NCBI GenBank assembly: GCA_942159475.1
Contig: OW804098.1
Location: 3,386,383-3,450,382 of the forward strand
Length of the DNA stretch: 64,000 nt
DNA from: Sthenelais limicola
Taxonomy: Eukaryota > Annelida > Polychaeta > Phyllodocida > Sigalionidae
Reading direction: 5' to 3'
The notes under the pieces are model-generated. The model was given only the letters and a program-made list of their open reading frames with translations. It was not told the origin of the DNA and did not search any database. Made by a program: the position numbers and the translations under genes. Positions 17,889-29,700 of the stretch are shown one piece after another (position 1 is the stretch's first letter; the number at the start of each line of letters is the position of its first letter).

Positions 17889-20800
17889 CATAAATTTCTA
17901 CTCTCTTAATGTAAACGGCGCAGCCAATATAATCAAAAGAAAAGCAATTTTTAGATTCTTGGGTTCAAAGAAAAGATCAATTTTTGCCCTGCAAGAAACG
18001 CATAGCTCAGCTAAAGAAGTCAAAATATGGAAGAACCAATGGCAGGGTGTTTCACATTTTGTACACGGTAGAAGAAACGCCAAAGGGGTAGCGCTGCTAA
18101 TATCTAAGGATCTCAATATTACTATACATAAGAAAGGGGGGGACGATCAGGGAAGAATAGCCCATATGGATGTGTCTATCGAGCAAAAAATGTTATCAAT
18201 ATTTTCTGTATACTTTCCTACGAAGGACAAATACAAAGAACAAGTCGAAATGTGTAAGTCTTTAAGAAATATCATAGAAAGTAAATCAGAATATTCTACC
18301 ATATTAATGGGCGACTTTAATCTTAACATAATGGATATAAATGACTTCTTGAACCTAAGTGAAAGTCAGCAGAGTAAGCTCGAAGGTTTAAGGAAAATGT
18401 TACAAATGATAGAAGATCTCGATATGTGTGATATTATAAAAGAATTATCCGCGGATGGGACCAATATGAATACCTGGTCGAGAAAAGCCCAAAATTCGAG
18501 GCTAGATTACTGTATAATAGACGCGGTTCTTAGACCTGAAGTAACAGAAGTTGGGAATGAATTTTGTGAGCATTCTGATCATAATATAATACATTTTGCG
18601 TTAAAATCTGATGAACAGGCCAGAGGGCCAGGTCTATGGAAATTTAACAAATATCTTTTGAATGATGACGATTATATTGAGATGATGAAAGAAAAGATTG
18701 TCGATGCATATAATACAGAGGGTTTGAGCAGTTCCAAAAATAAATGGGATTACATCAAATTCGTAATTAGAAGAGATACGATACGCTATACTAAGCAGAA
18801 AAATTATGAAAAAAGAAAGAAAGAAAAGGAGTTCAGAAACAGAATGAACGATCTCTTTCAAAAAGGAGTTCTTGATGAAAAAGAGAGCCAAGAGATAGAA
18901 AACATTCAAAATGATTTAAAATTCGAGCAGTACATCAAAGCTCAAGGAGCAATGGCTCGAAGTAGGTCGCAATGGCTGGTAGAAGGTGAAAAACCGACCG
19001 CATATTTCCTTAATTTAGAGAAAAAGGAATTATAAAAGAAAAATAATATCACAGCTAGAATTTGAGGACCAAATAATAAACAAATCTGATGAAATATTAA
19101 AAGCGGAAAAAGAGTTCTATCAGGAGTTATACAGTGAAAAACCAATGATCTCACCTGAATCTAATACCTTTATGTCTGAGTGTTCTAACTCATCCTTCGA
19201 GCAGTTGGATGTCCAATTGCTTAATAGAAGATTGAGTAGTGAAGAGATTAAAAAAACTCTAGATTCCTTTGCGAATAACAAAGCTCCAGGACCAGATGGC
19301 CTCCCAGCGGAATTTTTCAAACGCTTTTGGAGCATATTAGGCCCTATATTTGATGAGGTAATTTATGAATGTGTAGAGGATGATCGTTTGTCAAACGAAA
19401 TGTACAGAGGTGTAGTCTCTCTTATTCCAAAAAAGGATTGTAATCTTAAATTAATTGGAAGCTGGAGACCCATAACCCTGTTAAACTCTGACTACAAAAT
19501 AATCTCAAAAGCTTTAAGCATAAGGCTGAAAAATTGTATAGGTAAGGTAATAAATGAAGACCAATATGGATTCATAAAAAATAGATATATAGGTTGTGCT
19601 GTTAGAAGGCTTGAAGATGTCACGCAATACTTAGAGAAAAACAACAAGAAAGGTCTTTTTGTATCGTTGGATTTCAGGAAGGCGTACGATTCTGTGTCAT
19701 GGAGTTTTTTATATAAATGTTTATCTGATATAGGGATAGGGGACGAATTCTTGAGATGGATAAAGCGATTAATGTTAGGATCGCAATCTTGTATTATTAA
19801 CAATGGATATACCTCTGAGTGGTTTAAGGTGAATAGAGGCGTTAAGCAGGGAGACCCCATATCATCGCTCCTCTTCGTAATTGTTGTGGAAAAACTTGCT
19901 GAGAAGATTCGCAATGACCCTGATTGTAAGGGTATAGTTTTCGGAGGTACTGATAATAGAATCATACAATTTGCAGACGATATGACTGTTATCGCCAGCT
20001 GTGAAAAATCGCTATGTAAAATGATGGAAATCATTGAGGAATTCGGCAGAGTATCAGGGCTACATCTCAATATAGGCAAAACAAGAGGCTTTAACATTAG
20101 GCAAATGGTCCTTTTCCAACCACTGGCAATGAATATAAATTGGGTTAATTCCATGAAAATTCTAGGCGTTCATCTGCTATATCCATATAAAAAAGATTTG
20201 CAAAATGATATGAATTTTGAGTCAGCCTTGGACAAAGCGCGCACAGTTGCCACACATTGGGGAAAGAGAGATATTTCCTTGAAAGGTAGAATTATAATTG
20301 TCAACGTATTAATTATCCCTCTATTCTTGTATGTTGCTAATCTCATAGCAGTAGACGAAAGAATGATATGTGAAATCCAGAGGTTGGTAGGTAAGTTTAT
20401 ATGGAGAGGTGGTAAGCAAAGAGTCGCCAAGCATTATTTAAGCAGAGAGATCGAGGACGGTGGATTAAAACTACATGATATAAGAGCAAAACTAATGTCC
20501 GGAAAATTAAAATGGATCCAGAGGATACTAAATGATCCTGATAGTAAATGGTGTGCTAGCTTAAGAAACACTTTCGGTGCTAATTTAAAAGAAAGGTTGA
20601 AGTGTAGAAGAATAATGATCATGAACGAGTCAAACTTTTATAATGATGTATTCTCGATATGGAATAGATTCTACAGCTCCTGTAAACCAAAATGTAAAAA
20701 AAGTGTACTATGTGAGTCCATATGGTCGAACAGTTGGATCAATCTGGAAGATGCAATATGTAATGTCAAGCTATGGAAGAGAAAGGGCATAAACAAGATA

Positions 20801-21636
20801 GAAGATGTTTAACCAATGATCGAGTCAAAAACAAAAATGAGTTCAAAAGTGATTTCGGTATCAAAATTAATTATTTAGAAGAAATGAGCATAAAAGGGAA
20901 AATCCCTGAACGTTGGATTGCCATAGTAGTCAATGGAGAAATTGATAATTACAAAGAAGAAATATTATGCTCCATTGGGGAAAAACAGATTAACATTAGT
21001 AATGCTCACTTCAAAGAAATATACATAGCAATAAAGGCAGTGCTATATTCTCAGGAAGACAGAAATGTCGATTGGCATGTACGATTTTTACAGAAAGATA
21101 TAGACATATCGAATATGGAATTCAATATATGGTATCGTGTACCTTTTCTTTGCACTAGAAATGTGAGATTACAGTCCTTCCAATATGGGGTAATCAATAA
21201 GTTAACCGTTTGCAATGTCCACTTGTGTGATATGGATATAGTTGTTTCTAATTTATGTAAGTACTGCGACTCAGTGGACGACCTGTTTCACTTCTTTATA
21301 GATTGTGAGAAATCATGCAATTTCTGGCACTGCTTAATAAACTGGGCTAAAAGAAATGTGTATTTAGATAATGAAATAGCTGAGAACATGAATGCTATTT
21401 TTATGATGCTGGGTGTTCCAAGCTTGGAAGAAAAATATTGTGTGTGGAATAATATATTGATATATGCGAGATTTTATATATACAAATGTCGTTTGTTTAA
21501 GGATAACAACTTGTGTTTCTTCGAATTCCTTAGGGAATTAAAATTTAAGTTGAAAACAATGCGTGATGGGGCATTTATAAATGCTTCTCACAAGAAGGAT
21601 TGGAGAAGATGGGAAAAAATATTTGAAACAATGTAG
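17875..21636 (+). pseudogene. LINE ORF2: APE endonuclease, reverse transcriptase, CCHC; two frameshifts
   Basis: The N-terminal endonuclease (17875-about 18610) has FYSLNVNGA, LQETHSS, MGDFNLN, LDYCIID and SDHNIIHF, the residues expected for the exonuclease-endonuclease-phosphatase fold. RT motifs follow in a second frame (19145-20812): SWRPITLLN, VSLDFRKAYDSVSW, GVKQGDPISSLLF and QFADDMTV. The C-terminus (20773-21636) has C-x2-C-x7-H-x4-C in LCKYCDSVDDLFHFFIDC. The frame changes once near 19024-19030 and returns near 20805-20815. Both points lie at short homopolymers (GG and TTT). The total length, 1254 codons, is what an unbroken ORF2 would have, because the two shifts compensate. They could be real inactivating changes or sequencing errors. 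Confidence 0.9.
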
Positions 21637-22147
21637 CAATGTGATAGTTGTATCACTATAATAATGTTATGGTGTTCCCCTCAGACCCCAGTCAAAGTTG
21701 TTCACATGTTTAAGCAGTGATATAAAATATGATCTGAAAACACTCTCCTAGTCAAGTCGGCGTGATAACGTCAAATCCGCGGTCCTTTTTGATTTGTATT
21801 ATATGACCCCCCCACCGTATTATCGGGTCGGATCAATGGGTGCTAGACCGTTGGTGAACCTACGCCTCTTTGTCTGTAATCTTGCCACATGATCTGTAAA
21901 CCCGGACGCTTCTAATGTGTTGCTGGGAAGATGTGTTCTTGCAGTCATAATGATTTTTAGGTGAAAAACTTCAGTAAACGAATGGGAAAAAATAATAACT
22001 ACTGGTTTGCACAGGTCACTTTATTGTCCTTTTTCTAATTTTTGTTTCTAAGTTGAGAAGGAAGCGATGTATCAAATGTAAAAGCTTCTCACTGTTGACT
22101 TTGTCTACTTTGGAAATAAAGACCCGGTGTTGGGAAAAAAAAAAAAA
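21637..22147 (+). other. LINE 3' UTR and poly(A)
   Basis: This is about 500 bases of non-coding sequence after the ORF2 stop. It contains a C-rich stretch (ACCCCCCCAC near 21810), an AATAAA signal near 22117 and a terminal A run that abuts the right target duplication. Plain A tails are typical of L1-group elements. Confidence 0.75.
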
Positions 22148-22160
22148 ATATGTACACCCC
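22148..22160. repeat. Target-site duplication, right copy
   Basis: ATATGTACACCCC is identical to 15415-15427. Its first A merges with the poly(A) tail, so the left edge is uncertain by a base or two. Confidence 0.9.
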
Positions 22161-22445
22161 TCAGATGTGAAAACAATTAGGTGCTAACCATATCTTATCT
22201 GTACTACTTTATATAGGGCTGTACTTGTACTGGCTCGCTTATATTGTTTATATTATATTATATTATGTTGCTTTTATTCTGTCTTGCCATTTTAACATTC
22301 TAGTTGCCTATGTAGATATCTGTCCTTTAGTAAAGGTAACGGCTGGAAGAGCTGGGACCTTCCCAGAGGCCTGTAGACCTGTTTGTCTATCTCTTGTATT
22401 ACTTAGACAAATAAAAGATTATTCAATTCAATTCAATTCAATATC
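22161..22445 (+). repeat. 3' end of the older CR1-like LINE, with TTCAA microsatellite tail
   Basis: This continues the LINE relic that ends at 15427. It contains GGCTGGAAGAGCTGGGACC, an AATAAAAG signal near 22412 and an (ATTCA)n terminal repeat (about 22420-22440), the kind of short-repeat tail seen in CR1-group LINEs. A related 3' end lies in reverse orientation at 43905-44035. Confidence 0.8.
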
Positions 22446-23079
22446 TATTATTTTTTTCTACATCATCTGTAATATAATGAGCAGCAAATATTGTTAAAAT
22501 ACAAATTATAAAATTAAAATACAAATTATATTTATCCACTTAAAATGCACCAGGAGGTGTATATTTTCCCGGGAGAACCCTCCTGGCCCTTCTCTGAGTG
22601 CTTCCCGCCTTCGGCGCTCAGAGACTCCCCAACATTAGCCTTTTCTAAGACCTGAACCCCCCCCCCCCTTCAGGAAATCCTGGATCCGCCCCTGTCAGAC
22701 TATCCCAGGAGCAAGCCAATAAACGGCAAGACACATGGAATGCAGCTCGGGGACGACCCCGGTCTTTTATTGAAGAAGGCCTGCCGCCTATACCCCACTG
22801 CTGACGGGGACAGGCTGCCTAAAACCGTCGGCACTTGCCCCCTATTTCTGGCCTTATTTAGCTTTACTTGGGCTGGGTAGATATTCAACAATCATATCCA
22901 TGAGAGGTGGTCAAAGTGAGGTGTATGCCTTAGCAGTGTAGTTCCACTCTCTTTACCTAGGTGGCAAATGACGCAAGCATTATAAGTATGGGTATATTAT
23001 ACAAGTGGGTGCCATGTATCGTTACCCTAGGATTGTCAGTACACAGCGCAGTAAATTAATCCCAGACATTACTTCAGGG
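22446..23079. other. Intergenic, no gene recognised
   Basis: I see no gene. A C-run is followed by CAGGAAATCCTGGATCCGCC (about 22670-22690), which looks like a repeat edge. A GC-richer patch at 22690-22880 has short open frames on the minus strand without recognisable features. Confidence 0.3.
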
Positions 23080-23441
23080 CCTATGTATGTGATGTGTTAC
23101 AGGACAATGAGTCACAAGTCGCAAAATTGCTATTTTTCAAGGTGTTTTATTTGCAAAATGTATTTGTGGGAATGTTTTTGGGGTAGCTTAACGCTCTCCG
23201 TGGCATAGATAAAAGTACCAAATGTCAAGACATTGTATTAAATATATCTTTCTATTTCTAAGGTAATACTATAGAGTATATTTAGCAATTTTCTAGAAAA
23301 CGTCAAGCCAGAAATATTGCAAACTTGTTTTACCAAACTAAAAATATAGAAATGATTCCAATGGTGGTAGACATGAAGGACATCTCATAAACATTTGGAC
23401 TTCAAATACTCATGAGATGTCCTTCATGTTTACCACTAAAA
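23080..23441. repeat. Dispersed repeat copy ending in a 25-bp-stem hairpin
   Basis: Bases 23085-23350 repeat the family seen at 1-300 and at about 13190-13370: TGTGTTACAGGACAATGAGT, GACATTGTATTAAATATATC and TAGAGTATATTTAGCAA. At 23366-23440 GTGGTAGACATGAAGGACAT pairs with ATGTCCTTCATGTTTACCAC around a loop of about 20 bases. Confidence 0.6.
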
Positions 23442-23522
23442 GATGAAAGTGGTAGTATAGAAAGCACAACCAAATCAACCAATAAGTTAAAGATTTAAGT
23501 ACATAACAAAACATTGATGCAC

Positions 23523-23730
23523 CTGCGTTATCTGGTGAGAGAGGCTCTTTGTTATCGTCCTTACCTTTGATAACACTTTTTACTCTAGGTCTACTGAAGC
23601 CCAGCACGTGAAGAATGTATTTCTGATTAGAGTGTTTCAGAGCTTGTAAGAATCCATCAAATTTATCAACATTGCCCCGCTTGATGTGATCAATTAGACA
23701 CCGCACTTGTAGGTAGTTGGTGGGCTGAGC
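23523..23730 (-). CDS. CARD-domain gene, coding exon 3
   Basis: This is a 208-base internal exon. On the minus strand the acceptor TTGTTTTACAG precedes 23730 and the donor GCAG|GTGCATC follows 23523. It opens in phase 0 and ends in phase 1. The product AQPTNYLQVRCLIDHIKRGN followed by FDGFLQALKHSNQKYILHVL matches the second half of a caspase recruitment domain (CARD): a helix, a short Gly turn, then the F-x2-F-x2-AL helix. A Lys-rich linker ends in EPLSPDNAG. This tail echoes the end of exon 1 (QPVSPDNRG), which also ends in phase 1. CARD proteins act by homotypic assembly in apoptosis and innate immunity. The next exon is not visible to the left and may lie outside the window. Confidence 0.75.
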
Positions 23731-24550
23731 CTGTAAAACAATAGTAATACATCATTCAATCATTACCACATACTTAAAGCAGGGCCCACCAAATGTCTAA
23801 AAAAAAGAAGAATCTCAAAGGCGGTTGCCCAGCAACAAAACATGGTTTTCCAGGACGCTTTGTGTTCAAATATAAAATAAAGCTTCAGTTAAACAAAATC
23901 TGTTTCAGTTAAAGAGATGGTAATGCTATTCAAATAGGATCCTTCAGAAAGAAGGTCCATCGTATTAAAAATATAACAAAACTGTATCGAACATTCAAAC
24001 ATATTTTCCAATCTTGTATCACATAAAAGAAGGAGACATGACTGGTGGTCGGCAGACATTGTAGGCACATACATAACTTGCTATAATCTCATAAACTACC
24101 AACAAAAGAACCTGTGAACCCCTTAATCGTAGTTATCTGTGAAACCTCTGATTGTAAGATAAACAACAAGGTTATTGCTGCATTGGGAACAAAAACAGTG
24201 TGTGGGCAACCTCAAGTATTTCTTCAGTAACCCAGACTGACATTTTGGTTGTCGCGGGCACCATGAAAGGGCCCTGAAGAGGGTATTTATAGATGACAAG
24301 ATTTTCCCACCTAACTATGAGGTTTTCCTAAGGGGTTTTCTTAGTGATTTGCCAACTGCTAATCAATATTTATACCTGTCTGACTGTCCCACCTACCCAA
24401 GGATTACTTAAGGCATTACCCATCCTCCTTGTCACCAACTGCTGATCAGTATTCACACCTATTAAATTAGAAGTAGGTAGACTATCTGGTAACGTTCTAC
24501 CAGCGGTATTATACAGCACTGTGAAGGGGTCTACAAGTTAGAATACATAC

Positions 24551-24714
24551 CTGTATGTTCTGGCGGGTCAAGTCATCAATGACTCTAAGGGAGATAAGGT
24601 GCCCTATCATAATGTCTACTTTGATGTCCTTCTCCAGATCAGCCATCTTCTCTGTGAGCAGCTCATAGTGAGGTGTGTGCCTGAGGAGGGTGTGACTACT
24701 GGGTAGAGCGCCAC
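24551..24714 (-). CDS. CARD-domain gene, coding exon 2
   Basis: The exon is 164 bases. The acceptor CTTGACGTCCAG precedes 24714, with a possible branch site TAACTAAC upstream. The donor CAG|GTATGTATTC follows 24551. Phase 1 in and phase 0 out fit both neighbouring exons exactly. It encodes the first half of the CARD: HYELLTEKMADLEKDIKVD then IMIGHLISLRVIDDLTRQNI, the Leu-rich helices and the turn before helix 4. The phase agreement across three exons is the strongest evidence that this is a host gene. Confidence 0.78.
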
Positions 24715-25149
24715 CTGGACGTCAAGTAATACAACAGTTAGTTATATACAGGCATCTCATATACTTGCATGAGAACATTTGATTGTTGAAAAAAATAGAT
24801 GAATTATCAATCAATAACTTATATTTGGGATGGATAGACTGAGATTTATGCACAATATTGCATTTCCAGTGTATTTGTAGAAATGCGAAATGCAGAATTG
24901 ATTTACTTAGATGCAGAATTGATTTACTTAAATAGACTTAACATTTTGATACAGAGCATCAGGAGTAATGAAGACTGGAGAATGACTGGGTATCACACCC
25001 GCCTGGAATTTACAGCCAAGTTAATGATGCACTTGTGAAACTTTGGGTATGGAATTTCCAATATTCCTTTTCAGTATTTTTTTTTATACTCCAGTTGTTT
25101 ATACTTTATTAGGCATATTTTCGATAGGCAGGTGTACTTTAATTAACTT

Positions 25150-26186
25150 CAGATCTTGTTAACGCCAACGTCTTCCGAATTAAGGAAAAGGAGTTAAATA
25201 TTTACAACTGTTCGTGTAGAGAAGTGTTCAGGGAGTTGATCAAAAAGGACCCTCCTGACTATGACAAGTTAAGGTCGTGGGATCAGGTTTTAGAGGAGAA
25301 ATACATATATTATAAAGTCAGGATCGTCTTAGCTTGTATAATGTAGTGTTGAATAGTCGAGTAGGAGGAATGACAACCAGACACTTTCAGATACCGTTTC
25401 CAACTAACTAGATCTTTATTGAGCAAGCAACTCTCACAGGAGCAGCTCACGTGCTACTCCTGGAGGTGGGCGGGGCTCTATCAACGATAGGCCCAATGTA
25501 GAATGACAGTCAGGTGTGAGTCATGGAGGGAGGGGCAAGGATGAACTTGGCTGTATAGCACATAGACCCGGAAAGGGATATCTTTGGGTTTATTTTCAAG
25601 ATTCTATTTACATCGAGCTCAGAACCGAGACTCCAGTCATTACAATATCATGTCATTCATAAGACAATATGCTGTAGTTTATATCGTAGAAATATCACCA
25701 TTAAAGAAGAACCCAGCTGTAGCTATTGCATTGAGGTATATAACCTTCAACATTTCTTTATCTACTGTCCAAAGGTAAAAGCCTTCTGGGGCCATATAGG
25801 TGTGTTATTTAGGCGAACTCGCATACTTAGAGATTTGTTTAATTTTGGAATAAATGACTGCAGTATTCTGTTGGGATACATGTCAGGTAAAAAAGCAGGT
25901 ATAATGCTTTTCTAAACTGGTTCTTACTGATGGCCAAGAATTATATCCATCGCCAGAGGCTATTTTACTACAACGCCTTAAATGTCAAAGCTTTCTTCAA
26001 TGAAGTTGGTGTAAGATATAGAGCCATTTCTGCAAGAACTTTCCTGTTTCCAGTACGAAAATAAAAACGTTCAAAAAGAAAAGAAGCTATAATGCTGTTT
26101 TTAATAATTCTAGTCGGAGATGGAATGACAAAGTTGACAAATACATCAAGGCTATTCTTAGAAATATTAAGTTGATTAATTTTTCC
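25150..26186 (+). pseudogene. Degenerate L1/Tx1-like LINE ORF2 C-terminus
   Basis: Pieces in shifting frames read as the end of an L1/Tx1-type ORF2: FRELIKKDPPDYDKLRSWDQ near 25225-25285, CSYCIEVYNLQHFFIYCPKV near 25716-25775, MAKNYIHRQRLFYYNAL near 25931-25980, and a final RWNDKVDKYIKAIL near 26115-26160. The Cys/His knuckle corresponds to the one in the 15.4-22.1-kb LINE. Stops and frameshifts show that it is dead. A non-coding stretch at about 25343-25570 interrupts it and looks like a separate insertion of unknown type. Confidence 0.7.
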
Positions 26187-27549
26187 TAAAGCCTGTCTTC
26201 CACATACAAGGCAACCGACAAAATTCTGGTCACCGACAATTGGTCACCAGAGGTGACCGACAATCGTGCATGTAGATACCGGGTCACCGACAATCGGTGA
26301 CCCCCTCACGATTGTCGGTGGCTTGTCGGTGACCTGTCGTGGACCCCTCCCGACAAGTTCTAAAATTTTAGAACTTGTCGGGAGGGGTGACCGATTGTTG
26401 TGACCCTAAATTTTTGTCGTGACCCTAAATTAATTCTTTCCCCCTGTTATTTTGGCGAAACCAAAGGTGCTTATGATCTTGATGAGCCTCCTGTTCATTC
26501 CTGTTCACTTCTGTGAAGTTTAGAATATATTTGTACATTTATTTTTATTGTTTAAATTGATTTATATAGAATTATTGCCATTTTTAGTGAATGTTTCGAT
26601 TTGTGCGTGGTTTGAAGGTCCCTGATTTTGGTGAATAGTTTGGCGTTGATTTGTACATTTATTTTTTATCATTTCTATTGATTTATAATTATTTATTGGT
26701 ATTTGTTAGGGATTATTTCAACTTCAAACGTCTCCCAATCGTACATCATGTCACACCACGTTGTAGCATACCTATTTAACTTAATATTTCTTTAATTAGA
26801 TATACCGAATATAGGTTTTAATATATTTCCATATATGGCTAGACATTTGATTTATTACTGTGTGGACATTTCTGGTCATATTTCTACATATATAATTATT
26901 AGCAAACAAAACTCTCCTTGATATTACTAGTTATATTAATTTGAAATATATATTTTAAAAATAGGCTGGGCAAACAGAGTCATGTTCACTGCCTTGTGTT
27001 ATGGGACTGACTGGATTTTCAGTGGCTAGAGAGAGTGAGCTAGTGAGACTTCTTATATTGTTCTTATTGTTCCTGATCGATCTGCATATTATTCAACATT
27101 GATATGTACCTTCACAATGATTATTATTTAAATAATTAATTAATTCGAATTCTAAATTAATTGTTTTTTCTGTTTTCTTTTGCCAAACCAAATGTGCTTA
27201 TGATGCGACCCTACCTATTCCCCACATTAATCCTCTCTCCACCTACCCATAGACTTCAATACTGTTTGAGTCGGACACCTGCTTACTCTGACGTCCACGC
27301 TTTTAGTTGATATCATACCTGAGACTTGACGACACACAGATGGGACTTTGATTTTCCCACGAAAAGAACCAAACCATACGGTATGCCAGTGTAAACGATA
27401 ACCTGGTCAAAACCTCCTATAGTCCAGTCAATTTATGAAAAAGGTCAAAAAAACTAGAACAGAAATGTGGTTTTCACCATGCTTTCCCACAAGGGCCCTG
27501 TATTAACATACTAAAAATGTAGAAAAATTTATCGTTGGGAAATAGGGGA

Positions 27550-28250
27550 AAATAGCCATTTTCCAAAATGGCTGCCATGGGGAAAGTGCCAAGCAAATAA
27601 TCTATGTAACTTTTGATCAAAACATAGCAAATGGATGAACTTGGTGTCTATGATGGGGTTTTCAGGTATGCCCAAGACACTGGTGATATTTAAAAACATT
27701 TTAGACATTGCCTAATTACCTATATTCAAGATGGCGGCCACTGAAAATCTAACATTTTTGGAAAAGTTCAAAACTTTGGATTAAAACATGGTATAAGGCC
27801 AATGTTGGTGTTTATTATGGGGTTTTCAGGTATGCTCAATGCTGTGATAACATTTGAAAACAGATTAGACATTGCCTGACAGCTCATATCCAAGATGGCT
27901 GCCATTGACAGTCTGCCATGGGATAAGTGCCCAGCAAAAAATCAATGTAACTTTTGATCAAAACATAGCAAATGGATGAATTTGGTGTCTATGGTGGGGT
28001 TTTCAGGTATGCCCAACACACTGGTGATATTTAAAATCATGTTAGAAATTTTCTAATAACTGATATCCAAGATGGCTGCCACTGGAAATATGACATTTTT
28101 GGAAAGGTTCAACACTTTTGATAGGAATATGGTATAAAGACCAATTTTATTTGCTATTAACAGGTTTTCAAGTATGCTTCAACACAGTGGTGACATTTAG
28201 AATCATTTTAAAGATTACCTGTCATATATCCAAGATGGTCACCCCAGAAA
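27550..28250. repeat. Degenerate tandem repeat, unit about 165 bp
   Basis: The phrase CAAGATGGCTGCCA or a variant recurs at about 27573, 27730, 27894, 28070 and 28232, a spacing of 157-176 bases. Alternate units resemble each other more closely (GGGGTTTTCAGGTATGC and AAACATAGCAAATGGATGAA recur), which suggests a higher-order unit of about 330 bp. It lies inside the 4.5-kb TIR element. Confidence 0.75.
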
Positions 28251-28299
28251 CTTAGCCAACTGTGTTTGAATAATTCATAAAGTTTGATAGAACTTAGTA

Positions 28300-29700
28300 C
28301 AAGTTTTACTTTGTTTTTTTGTCAGAGCATGTTCCATGACATTCACCTTAGCGGAAGGAGCAGTCAATGACATATTTTTTGCAATTGCACGTCATGCTGC
28401 TACATCCTGATGTACAGCTGTATTTAATCATCACCAATAGTTAATCTGGTGCTGGTGGCTTGTCCATCATTGCTGGATACATCAGACCTTTCACTTCCCA
28501 CCCCTAGTCTGTGGGCTGAAGGCTGTAGTTGCCTAACCATAACTGTACACTAGTAGGAATCAGGAATTTAGCTACTCTGAAAGTTGGGGGTAGAGTCTTA
28601 GTCTACACACAAGCTGTCCTCTTTATAACTGTTTGATGAAACTGGTGGTAACAATGTTTGTCAAGGGAATTGTTTTGGTCTCCCAGAATCAGACCCAGAT
28701 CTTTGTTGAGTCATGCTTCTCTTCTGGCTTTAGAAATATCCTCTGTTGGCACTGTTGCCCTGGCAGCATAAGAGTATACACATGTATGTATGTATCATCT
28801 GCAGCAACAATTGTTCTTCGTCAGCAGCAGCAATCATTTGGACAAGGGCAAGGTCAGCTTGTACCAAGATGTCACACTAAGTGTCCTTTACTGATGAGCC
28901 ATCCGAGTACCCATCAAATACAATAATGCACCATACTTGGCTTTCCCATAATGAACATAATTGCCACAGATGTCTTTGAATTTACACCACAGGCCCAAGC
29001 GATTTTATGTAGCAGGGTGCCTCCATCGAAACCATGATGTGCTTGAGAGAACAGGACACAACATGTTATGATGTATGACAAAACCTTACTTTGTTCCATA
29101 GTACATCTGCTTATACTGCAGATGTTTTGAGAGATCTGTTTGAGGGTAGCTACAAAACCTCTTGAGCAGGTCCTGTCTATCTATGCTCTCTCTCGCAGCA
29201 ACTGAAGTCATCTTCACCTGACCACAGTTACCCTGGTCATGCCTGTGGCATTGATCAATGTTCACAGGTACTGAAGCCACTACACCTGAGATAATAATAT
29301 GCAATGTTTCTGTCTTTATGAAGGGGTTTATACACCCAGAAAGTTTACCAGCTTTGTTGAGTATTTGAAGCTTCTACATGTTGATCACTATTGTGATATG
29401 TTAAGCCAGTAAATTCCTGTATTACTTGAGAGAATTACCCCAGACCAGCCTTTGCGTACCAATAGCCTCCGACATGACTGGAACTATATTATAATGCATA
29501 GAGCCCTAACATTTCTTGATAGATTTCAAGTATTTGTCTTCTTTTTACTTCTTTTTACTAAATTTTCTATCTTTTCCATAGCCAATAAAATACCGCTAAC
29601 ACTTCATCAATGATCTGAGTGGCAAAGCTTCAACTTCTGTTAATTTAAAATTACCACTAACACTCCATCGCTAAAGATCTGAGTGGCAAAGTGCAACCTT
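28300..29700. other. Interior of TIR element, no gene recognised
   Basis: Several open frames of 60-97 codons occur on both strands (for example 28633-28926), but none shows a domain or codon pattern that I recognise. A decayed coding core cannot be excluded. Confidence 0.3.

Larger units (their letters stand above)
15428..22147 (+). mobile_element. Full-length L1/Tx1-like LINE with NADAR-bearing ORF1
   Basis: This is a 6.7-kb non-LTR retrotransposon with a 13-bp target duplication on both sides and a terminal poly(A) run (about 22133-22147) after an AATAAA-type signal near 22117. A 776-bp leader (15428-16203) precedes ORF1 at 16204-17628 (coiled coil, RRM-like region, NADAR). A 70-codon small ORF lies at 17676-17888. 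ORF2 at 17875-21636 (APE endonuclease, RT, CCHC) is interrupted by two one-base shifts. Both ends are intact, so retrotransposition was complete and fairly recent. The C-terminal C-x2-C-x7-H-x4-C and the RT sequence style fit the L1/Tx1 group. The clade should be settled by phylogeny. Confidence 0.9.

Noticed and set aside
25343..25570. Solo LTR inside the LINE relic
   Set aside because: It starts TGTAGTG and interrupts coding, but no CA end with a matching target duplication was found.
28633..28926. 97-codon frame inside the 4.5-kb TIR element as transposase remnant
   Set aside because: No transposase motif, zinc finger or DDE-like pattern can be seen.
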